This document shows positions 1-4,484 of a stretch of DNA of 6,142 nucleotides, in pieces. Under the pieces are notes generated by a model that saw only the letters and a program-made list of their open reading frames with translations, ran no database searches and was not told the DNA's origin. Positions within the stretch are counted from its first letter, which is position 1, and each line of letters begins with the position of its first letter. The stretch is from Prevotella sp. UBA3757 (GTDB lineage: Bacteria; Bacteroidota; Bacteroidia; Bacteroidales; Bacteroidaceae): assembly GCA_002371715.1 (NCBI GenBank), contig DFGF01000055.1:262-6403 (forward strand). Reading direction: 5' to 3'. Both the position numbers and the translations under genes were made by a program.

Positions 1-2
1 TG

Positions 3-500
3 ATAGCCGATGCCAACTGGGGCGAGCTGGACTACTTCATCCTTGACACGCCTCCCGGCACCAGCGACATCCACCTCACACTGCTCCAGACACTCAGCAT
101 CACGGGAGCCGTCATCGTGTCGACACCCCAGCAGGTGGCACTTGCCGACGCCCGCAAAGGCATCGACATGTACCGTAACGAAAAGGTGAACGTGCCCATC
201 CTCGGACTGATTGAGAACATGGCATGGTTTACGCCGGCCGAACTGCCCGGCAACCGCTACTACATCTTCGGCAAGGAGGGCTGCAAGCAGCTGGCCCAGG
301 AGATGAACGTGCCGCTGCTGGCCCAGATTCCGCTGGTACAGAGCATCTGCGAGAGCGGCGACAACGGCGAACCCGCCGCCATGAACAGCGAGACGGCTTC
401 GGGACTGGCCTTCATCAACCTGGCGCAGTCGGTGGTTACCGTTGTCAACAAACGCAACCGCGAACAACCCAAAACGAAGATTGTTGGAGTCAACAAGTAA
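3..500 (+). CDS. mrp: Mrp/ApbC (NBP35-type) P-loop ATPase, C-terminal part
   Basis: This is the 3' part of a gene that begins upstream of the window; the first whole codon is at base 3 and the TAA stop is at 498-500, giving 165 visible residues. The family binds ATP and is thought to carry or insert Fe-S clusters in the cytosol. Seen here: the switch/Walker B-like stretch DYFILDTPPGTSD near the visible N-terminus, then TPQQVALADARKGIDMY, LGLIENMAWF, YYIFGKEG and VPLLAQIPL, in the order and spacing of Mrp proteins. The Walker A loop and any N-terminal DUF59 domain would lie outside the window. Oddity: the CPxC motif that normally follows ENM(S/A)xF, and that bridges a cluster between two subunits, is replaced by TPAELPGNRYY with no cysteine. 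I recall the same replacement in other Bacteroidales homologues, so it is probably a lineage trait and not damage. The gene converges on the permease gene with a 12-bp gap. Confidence 0.93.
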   Translation: MADANWGELDYFILDTPPGTSDIHLTLLQTLSITGAVIVSTPQQVALADARKGIDMYRNEKVNVPILGLIENMAWFTPAELPGNRYYIFGKEGCKQLAQEMNVPLLAQIPLVQSICESGDNGEPAAMNSETASGLAFINLAQSVVTVVNKRNREQPKTKIVGVNK

Positions 501-512
501 TTCACGATTTTT

Positions 513-1775
513 TTAATCCGTTGTTTTAACTGCATCCTGTCGTGCTTCGCGGTTGTGCTTCAGGAACTGAAGGCGCTCCTTGACGAAGCGGCGCGAGCGC
601 ACAATATGGTAGCGATAGACGGCCACGGCCAACAGAAAATAGACACCAGCCTGAATCCACAGGACACGATACTCGGTGAACACGTCGGCCAGCGTAGCAC
701 CCATGGAGTTCATACGGACATAGGCCCGTGCGCCGAAGGTACTGGGGAACAGCCATGCTATGCCCTGCAGCCACCCCGGCATATTGCTTTGTGGCCACGA
801 GATGCCGGTCAGGAACAGCAGCGGCACGGAGATAAACACCATGAGCAGCATGACATTCTCACGATACTTGACAAGACACGACACCACGATGCCAAAAAAG
901 ATGCAGGCCAGCACATAGGGCACCATGATGGTGAGCAGCGACTGCCACGTGGCCAGCTGCGGGAAATGGAACAGACGAGGCACGCCGGCCGTCAGCCATG
1001 CACCCATGACAGCATAGATCATGAAGTAACACATGGCCTTGCCCAGCACGATGGCAAACGATGACTCATAGCGCTTGTCGCCAACGGGTACCAGCATCTT
1101 GTGGGGACTCTCCTCTCGGGCCGTACCGGCAGAGAGGCCGATGCCGAGCACAAGCGTCTGCTGCAGTATCAGTATGAGCACGGCGGGCAAGACAAAGGAA
1201 CCATAGCCGCCCTGCGGATTGAAGATGGGAACGTCGGCATAGTCGAGGGGCTGCGTGGCAATGGCCTCCTCGCGCGAGGTGTAATGGCCACCCAAACGTG
1301 CCTGGATGTTCTTGCCCATATTCAGCGACACGAGCTGGGCCGTCTGGAAGATAGCCTTGTAGGTCAGCATCAGACTCATGTCGCAATAGACGCTGACCGT
1401 GCCCTGCTTCATGCGCAGAATGTTGCTCTCGAAGTCGGACGGTATGAAGTAGATGCCCTTGACCAACTGGCGGCTGACAAGCGAGATGCCTTCGTCCAGG
1501 TCCTGGGCGTAGTAAGCCACGCGGACGTCGGCGGAGGCGTCACACTTCCTGACGAACTCGCGCGAGAGTGCCGTATGCGACATGTCGATCACGCAGACCG
1601 GCACCTCGTGGATGGTCTCATTATTGTAAATCCACGAATACAGCAGCGGATAGGCAATGGGCACAAGGATGAAGAAGATGAGCATGCCCTCGTCCTTCAC
1701 CACCTGTTTCATCTCGCGCCGCCATATATAGCAGACGTGCTGCAGGTCTTCGTATATCTTACGGAATATAGACAT
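513..1775 (-). CDS. ABC-2-type transporter permease (YbhR/YhhJ-like), second of a pair
   Basis: A 420-residue inner-membrane permease and the last gene of the minus-strand operon. Topology read from the protein: a cytosolic amphipathic N-terminus with RRE at 19-21; TM1 about 31-50; a large periplasmic domain about 51-190; then five helices near 193-216, 240-264, 278-302, 308-325 and 371-387. This one-plus-five plan with a big first loop is typical of ABC-2 exporters of the YbhS/YbhR type. Family-like patches are GIYFIPSDFESNIL (107-120), NPQGGYGSF before TM2, AREE after TM2, and TGISWPQSNMPGWLQ with WLFPSTFGARAYVR near the C-terminus. The tail after TM6 is basic and cytosolic. The start ATG (1773-1775) lies inside the preceding permease gene, an overlap of 17 bp that suggests translational coupling and a heterodimer. 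The substrate cannot be read from the sequence; family members export drugs, lipids or polysaccharide-like compounds. No ATPase gene is adjacent. Confidence 0.9.
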   Translation of the reverse strand: MSIFRKIYEDLQHVCYIWRREMKQVVKDEGMLIFFILVPIAYPLLYSWIYNNETIHEVPVCVIDMSHTALSREFVRKCDASADVRVAYYAQDLDEGISLVSRQLVKGIYFIPSDFESNILRMKQGTVSVYCDMSLMLTYKAIFQTAQLVSLNMGKNIQARLGGHYTSREEAIATQPLDYADVPIFNPQGGYGSFVLPAVLILILQQTLVLGIGLSAGTAREESPHKMLVPVGDKRYESSFAIVLGKAMCYFMIYAVMGAWLTAGVPRLFHFPQLATWQSLLTIMVPYVLACIFFGIVVSCLVKYRENVMLLMVFISVPLLFLTGISWPQSNMPGWLQGIAWLFPSTFGARAYVRMNSMGATLADVFTEYRVLWIQAGVYFLLAVAVYRYHIVRSRRFVKERLQFLKHNREARQDAVKTTD

Positions 1776-2910
1776 AGGTAAGCATTGCGTTTTTAATTTT
1801 CTTCAGTACCATCCAGGGCAACAGCATGAAGCCGGCCAAGGCCGCGAAGTGAAACCACGACTCGACGAGCGGGAAGCCGTTGAACACGCACGTCTGGTAA
1901 ATCATCCAATAGTGGCGCAACGGGAAGAGCCACGACAGCGACTGCAGGGGGCGGTCCATGCCCATGACGGGGAAGGCCGAACCGGCCATCGAGATACTGA
2001 GCACGGCCCAGAGGGAGCACACGCTCATAGCCATTCGGAGCGACGGCATCAGCCCGAAGGCAAAGATGCCGAAGCCCTGGGCCGCCAGCACCTCCATGAG
2101 TCCTAACAGCACCAGCATCCAGGGACTGCCCAGGTGCGGGAACCCGAGATGATAGAACACGTAGTATTCGTAGCTATAGACTACCGCCAGCCATATCAGC
2201 GTCTGTGGCAGGAACTTGCCGATGAGCGCCACCAGTATACGGTTGTCGGCCATGGCCAGCCACTCCTTGGAGGTATTGAACTTCAGTTCGGTACCCAGCG
2301 AATAGGCGGTGACGAGGAATATGAACAGCATCATCAGACCCGGCACAATCATCGTCGTCAAGTAGGAATTATAACTGGTCCACGGGTTGGCTATCTGGTG
2401 GAGGTCAATCTTGACGGGCTGCAGGAAGGTCTGAATCTGCTCTGGCGTCAGTCCCTTGGCGCGTAGCGTAGCCTGCCCGACGGCAGCGGAACCCAGCGTC
2501 GAGATGGTCTTCATGTCCTTCATCAGCAGCGCACCGGCTGCCAGCGTGGTATAGGAATAATAGTAGGAAATCTTGGGCTGGCGCGAGGCCAGCAGTTTCT
2601 CCGTCGTGCCTTTAGGAAAGTACAGGAAACCGTATATCTCGTTGTTCTGAATGGCCTTGCGGGCCTCAGCCACCGTGGCATAGCGATGGGTGACGTGCGA
2701 CATCTGGAACGCATCAAGACGGCGCACCAGCGTTCGCGTGGTCGTGGTATTGTCGGCATCGACCACGCCAAGGGGCATCTCCACGGGCAGTCCGTCGTCC
2801 ATCATGGAGGTGAACAGCACCATCACCATCAGCGGAAACACCACCATGCAAAACGGGTACATGAGGTTAGTCCGCAAGATAGACAATTCGCGCAACAGAA
2901 TGTTAAACAT
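1759..2910 (-). CDS. ABC-2-type transporter permease (YbhS-like), first of a pair
   Basis: A 383-residue inner-membrane permease, paralogous to the one that follows it. TM1 is about 17-36, a periplasmic domain spans about 37-180, and further helices lie near 184-206, 225-245, 262-287, 293-312 and 350-370. Corresponding patches in the two paralogues include GFLYFPKGTTEKLL (94-107) against GIYFIPSDFESNIL, and NPWTSYNSY before TM2 against NPQGGYGSF. The ABC-2 C-terminal signature appears as GSAFPVMGMDRPLQSLSWLF followed by PLRHYW. The start is ATG at 2908-2910. A weak AAAGG lies only 3 nt upstream of it, too close for an ideal Shine-Dalgarno site, so initiation may rely on A/T-rich leader sequence or on coupling. 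The gene sits 97 bp downstream of the adaptor gene, and that gap is filled with heptamer repeats. Together with the adaptor and the second permease it probably forms one envelope exporter; the cargo is unknown. Confidence 0.9.
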   Translation of the reverse strand: MFNILLRELSILRTNLMYPFCMVVFPLMVMVLFTSMMDDGLPVEMPLGVVDADNTTTTRTLVRRLDAFQMSHVTHRYATVAEARKAIQNNEIYGFLYFPKGTTEKLLASRQPKISYYYSYTTLAAGALLMKDMKTISTLGSAAVGQATLRAKGLTPEQIQTFLQPVKIDLHQIANPWTSYNSYLTTMIVPGLMMLFIFLVTAYSLGTELKFNTSKEWLAMADNRILVALIGKFLPQTLIWLAVVYSYEYYVFYHLGFPHLGSPWMLVLLGLMEVLAAQGFGIFAFGLMPSLRMAMSVCSLWAVLSISMAGSAFPVMGMDRPLQSLSWLFPLRHYWMIYQTCVFNGFPLVESWFHFAALAGFMLLPWMVLKKIKNAMLTYVYIP

Positions 2911-2923
2911 TAACCTTTATACA

Positions 2924-2972
2924 TTGAACGTTGAACGTTGAACATTGAAGATTGAACGTTGAAGACTGAACA
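2924..2972 (+). repeat. Heptamer tandem array, TTGAANN type (7 units)
   Basis: Seven consecutive 7-bp units read on the plus strand: TTGAACG, TTGAACG, TTGAACA, TTGAAGA, TTGAACG, TTGAAGA, CTGAACA. The array lies in the gap between the adaptor gene and the first permease gene. That operon is read on the minus strand, so its transcript carries the complement (CGTTCAA, TCTTCAA and so on). The first 26 bp of the array are identical to the start of the array at 4371. The three units ending GA or starting with C make it more degenerate than the other copy. Confidence 0.95.
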
Positions 2973-2990
2973 TTAATAGCGGTAGTAAAC

Positions 2991-3011
2991 TCTACACTCT
3001 ACACTCTTCAC
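2991..3011 (-). repeat. Heptamer tandem array, GTGWAGA type (3 units)
   Basis: The plus strand reads TCTACAC, TCTACAC, TCTTCAC; the transcript strand reads GTGAAGA, GTGTAGA, GTGTAGA. The GTGAAGA unit overlaps the end of the adaptor gene: its TGA (3008-3010) is that gene's stop codon, and the next unit but one codon adds an in-frame TAG. The units have the same 7-bp period as the nearby TTGAANN array. GTGAAGA differs by one base from the TTGAAGA units of that array, but the two arrays point in opposite directions. Confidence 0.9.
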
Positions 3012-3991
3012 TTAATAATCAGGCTCATGCCCGGTCGCAGCCCATCGAAAGGCTCAACAGGACGTGCCTTCACCTCAAAGGTCTTCAGGTCGTACTGGCC
3101 GTTGGCCTTCGTAGCCTTCCAGACAGCATACGTGCCCTGATCCTTCATGTAGTAAACCTTCATCCTGAGAGACTTGTTGAAGGCAGGCACGAAGGCTTCC
3201 ACCTCCTTGCCGACAGCCAGGTCTCCCAACTGGTCTTCACGGACATTGAAGGCTCCCCACATGTCCTTCATCAGCGAAATGGTCATGATGGGCGAACCAG
3301 TACCAACGAGTTCGCCGACCTTCGGATAGATATCACTCACCTCGCCTTCCATCTGAGCCACCTGAACGGTCTCATGGATATACGAGTTGACCTCCTGGAC
3401 AGCACCGCGCGCACGGTCAACCTGGGCAGCGGCAGCCAGCTTGTCCTCACGACGGGCACCATTCTGGGCCATCTCGTACTGGCTCTTGGCTGCTTTCTCC
3501 TGAGCCTCCATGGCCTTGTAGTTGGCGTAGACCTCGTCGCGCTTCTGGGCACTCATCACCCCCTCGTCAAACAGGCGCTGCACGCGGTGATATGATTTCT
3601 CGGCAATCTCCAGGCCGGCCTTGGCCTGCTGCCACAGCTGGTAAGCACCCTGCACCTGCTCCTGGCGGGCACCATTCTGGGCTTTCAGTTCCAGCGCCGC
3701 AGCAGCACTCTGTGCTCCGCGCGCCTGCTCCATCTTGGCACGCACCTCAGGGGCGTCAATGATGGCCAGCGTGTCACCAACCTTCACGTAGTCGCCCTCC
3801 TTGACACGTATCTCCAGAATGCGGCCCGGCACCTTGCTCGATACGCGATACTCGCTTACTTCCACTTGTCCCTGCATCAGTTCAGGGTCTCGGCCCAAAG
3901 CAAAGAAACCTATGACGGCCACCAGGGCCACGACTGCAGCAAATCCGATGATTGCCAGCAGGATGTTGTTATGTTGTGTTTTTGCAGACAT
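3008..3991 (-). CDS. HlyD-family periplasmic adaptor (membrane fusion protein)
   Basis: A 327-residue adaptor and the first gene of the minus-strand operon. An N-terminal anchor helix spans about 10-32. The first half of the biotinyl-lipoyl-like domain is at 50-79 (SSKVPGRILEIRVKEGDYVK, then GDTLAIID). An alpha-helical hairpin rich in Ala, Gln and Glu runs about 82-205, with NGARQEQ at 106-112 and NGARREDK at 177-184 marking its two arms. The second lipoyl half and beta-barrel follow (EGEVSDIYPKVGELVGTGSP), ending with LRPGMSLIIK. At the hairpin tip, R136, L140 and S147 have the spacing of the RLS motif (R-x3-L-x6-S) that AcrA-like adaptors use to dock on TolC. The resemblance is to YbhG-type adaptors that serve ABC-2 permeases. 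The start ATG is preceded by AAGGA at 3996-4000 and a purine-rich leader. The TGA stop falls inside a heptamer repeat. The adaptor should link the two permeases to an outer-membrane channel encoded elsewhere. Confidence 0.93.
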   Translation of the reverse strand: MSAKTQHNNILLAIIGFAAVVALVAVIGFFALGRDPELMQGQVEVSEYRVSSKVPGRILEIRVKEGDYVKVGDTLAIIDAPEVRAKMEQARGAQSAAAALELKAQNGARQEQVQGAYQLWQQAKAGLEIAEKSYHRVQRLFDEGVMSAQKRDEVYANYKAMEAQEKAAKSQYEMAQNGARREDKLAAAAQVDRARGAVQEVNSYIHETVQVAQMEGEVSDIYPKVGELVGTGSPIMTISLMKDMWGAFNVREDQLGDLAVGKEVEAFVPAFNKSLRMKVYYMKDQGTYAVWKATKANGQYDLKTFEVKARPVEPFDGLRPGMSLIIK

Positions 3992-3995
3992 CTTG

Positions 3996-4000
3996 TCCTT
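3996..4000 (-). promoter_or_regulatory. Probable ribosome binding site of the adaptor gene
   Basis: The transcript reads AAGGA followed by CAAG (4 nt) and then ATG, within a purine-rich run of A and G. It is the best Shine-Dalgarno-like site in the window and supports the ATG at 3989-3991. The spacing is slightly short, and Bacteroidetes often do not depend on such sites. Confidence 0.5.
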
Positions 4001-4030
4001 TTTCTTTTTTTCTGTACTACCGAACGTATT

Positions 4031-4040
4031 GTGTTATCAC
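4031..4040 (-). promoter_or_regulatory. Candidate operator, palindrome GTGATAACAC
   Basis: On the minus strand GTGATAACAC lies 10 nt downstream of the -7 box of the adaptor promoter, just past the likely transcription start. The outer three bases on each side are complementary (GTG/CAC), with one mismatched pair around the central TA. A sister site with the same core, TGATAACA, follows the cyd promoter. Which regulator, if any, binds here is not known. Confidence 0.35.
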
Positions 4041-4050
4041 GTTTTGGATG

Positions 4051-4080
4051 CAAAGATAGCCTATTTTTGCGAAATGACAA
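4051..4080 (-). promoter_or_regulatory. Bacteroidetes-type promoter for the adaptor-permease operon
   Basis: On the minus strand the -7 element TATCTTTG (4058 down to 4051) matches TAnnTTTG exactly. The -33 element TTG (4080 down to 4078) lies 19 bp upstream of it. This fits the housekeeping sigma promoter described for Bacteroides. Transcription should start near 4044-4047, leaving a leader of roughly 55 nt before the adaptor ATG. Confidence 0.75.
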
Positions 4081-4084
4081 AGAA

Positions 4085-4098
4085 AAAAAATATTTTTT
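4085..4098. other. Perfect AT palindrome AAAAAATATTTTTT between the divergent promoters
   Basis: A 14-bp perfect palindrome made of an A-tract meeting a T-tract, extended by two more A on the left. It lies between the two -33 elements (4078-4080 and 4111-4113). It could be a bent or easily melted segment, or an UP-like element serving both promoters. Low complexity makes chance a real alternative. Confidence 0.5.
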
Positions 4099-4110
4099 GC
4101 ACTTTCATGC

Positions 4111-4140
4111 TTGTTTTTAAGAAATAATTCACTATATTTG
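4111..4140 (+). promoter_or_regulatory. Bacteroidetes-type promoter for the DUF4492-cydA operon
   Basis: The -33 TTG at 4111-4113 is followed after 19 bp by the -7 element TATATTTG at 4133-4140, an exact TAnnTTTG match. The start of transcription should fall near 4144-4148, about 20 nt before the ATG of the small membrane protein, so the leader is very short. Spacing and boxes match those of the divergent promoter on the other strand. Confidence 0.78.
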
Positions 4141-4144
4141 CAAA

Positions 4145-4154
4145 ATGATAACAT
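4145..4154 (+). promoter_or_regulatory. Candidate operator, palindrome ATGATAACAT
   Basis: ATGATAACAT begins 4 nt after the -7 box, over the likely transcription start. Compared with the site at 4031-4040, the outer base pair changes from G/C to A/T on both sides, so the dyad is kept while the sequence differs. That is what a shared binding site would look like, but the evidence is two sites only. Confidence 0.35.
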
Positions 4155-4166
4155 AAAACTGACGCT

Positions 4167-4388
4167 ATGAACAAGCAGAATTTCTTCTACCGGGTCTACG
4201 ACCTGTATGCTGACGGCTTCCGGAACATGACGTTAGGGCGTACGCTCTGGGCCATCATCCTCATCAAACTGTTCGTCATGTTTGCCATCCTCAAGGTGTT
4301 CTTCTTCCCCAACTTCATCAAAGAACATGCCGACAAGGGCGAAGAGCCTGAGTTCGTGGCAACGCAAACGTTGAACGTTGAACGTTGA
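4167..4388 (+). CDS. DUF4492 small membrane protein next to cytochrome bd
   Basis: A 73-residue protein that I recognise as DUF4492, a Bacteroidetes family found just upstream of cydA. Its function is not established. The N-terminal third is soluble and aromatic (FFYRVYDLYADGFRNMTLGR); one membrane helix spans about 27-47 and carries K34 and K43; then FFFPNFIKEH leads into an acidic tail. As the first gene of the operon, 96 bp before cydA, it may be a small accessory or assembly subunit of the bd oxidase, analogous in position and size class to CydX-like proteins but not visibly homologous. The ATG lies 26 nt after the -7 box, so the leader is short and has no Shine-Dalgarno site. Oddity: the last five residues (LNVER) and the TGA stop (4386-4388) are encoded by heptamer repeats, so the native C-terminus has probably been replaced or altered by the array. 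Confidence 0.85.
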   Translation: MNKQNFFYRVYDLYADGFRNMTLGRTLWAIILIKLFVMFAILKVFFFPNFIKEHADKGEEPEFVATQTLNVER

Positions 4389-4440
4389 ACATTGAACGTT
4401 GAACATTGAACGTTGAACATTGAACGTTGAACATTGAACG
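4371..4440 (+). repeat. Heptamer tandem array, TTGAACR (10 perfect units)
   Basis: Ten uninterrupted units of TTGAACG or TTGAACA in the order G G A G A G A G A G. The last eight are four exact copies of the 14-bp dimer TTGAACATTGAACG (4385-4440). The array starts inside the DUF4492 gene and runs into the gap before cydA. Because 7 is not a multiple of 3 and each unit contains TGA, all three plus-strand frames close within three units. The minus strand is open in every frame and gives a repeating FNVQRST-like peptide. The perfect copies suggest recent expansion. Confidence 0.97.
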
Positions 4441-4451
4441 ACATATCATAA

Positions 4452-4479
4452 ATTTCATATTTCATATTTCAAATTTCAA
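4452..4479 (+). repeat. Heptamer tandem array, ATTTCAW (4 units), abutting the cydA start
   Basis: Units ATTTCAT, ATTTCAT, ATTTCAA, ATTTCAA end 5 nt before the cydA ATG. The complement of ATTTCAA is TTGAAAT, which shares TTGAA with the preceding TTGAACR array, so the two arrays are inverted relative to each other and separated by 11 nt. There is no Shine-Dalgarno site; these A/T-rich repeats form the ribosome landing region of cydA. Confidence 0.9.
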
Positions 4480-4484
4480 ACAAT

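Noticed and set aside
481..525. Possible transcription terminator between the convergent mrp and permease genes
   Set aside because: A 6-bp stem (TTGTTG/CAACAA, 481-496) lies inside the mrp coding end, and the T-run (508-514) is 11 nt away. Neither forms a convincing stem directly followed by a U-tract.
1101..1781. Plus-strand ORF of 226 codons opposite the second permease
   Set aside because: The opposite strand encodes a clear membrane protein. The predicted product is His/Arg/Asp-rich with no recognisable domain, as expected from the antisense of GC-rich coding DNA.
2924..3011. CRISPR array
   Set aside because: The repeats are 7 bp, directly tandem and without spacers, so this is a microsatellite-like array.
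4062..4069. Additional TAnnTTTG match (TATTTTTG) on the plus strand
   Set aside because: No TTG lies about 19 bp upstream; the nearest is 15 bp away. The downstream promoter at 4111-4140 is a much better fit.
4145..4156. Three-codon reading frame ATG ATA ACA TAA just before DUF4492, as a possible leader minigene
   Set aside because: It begins at or before the likely transcription start (about 4144-4148), so it may not be in the mRNA with any ribosome site. The ATG is better explained as part of the palindrome.
4196..4465. Minus-strand ORF of 89 codons with a repeating FNVQRS peptide
   Set aside because: It is the complement of the heptamer array (open in all frames on that strand) joined to the antisense of the DUF4492 gene. 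It has no promoter or start context and overlaps a well-supported gene.
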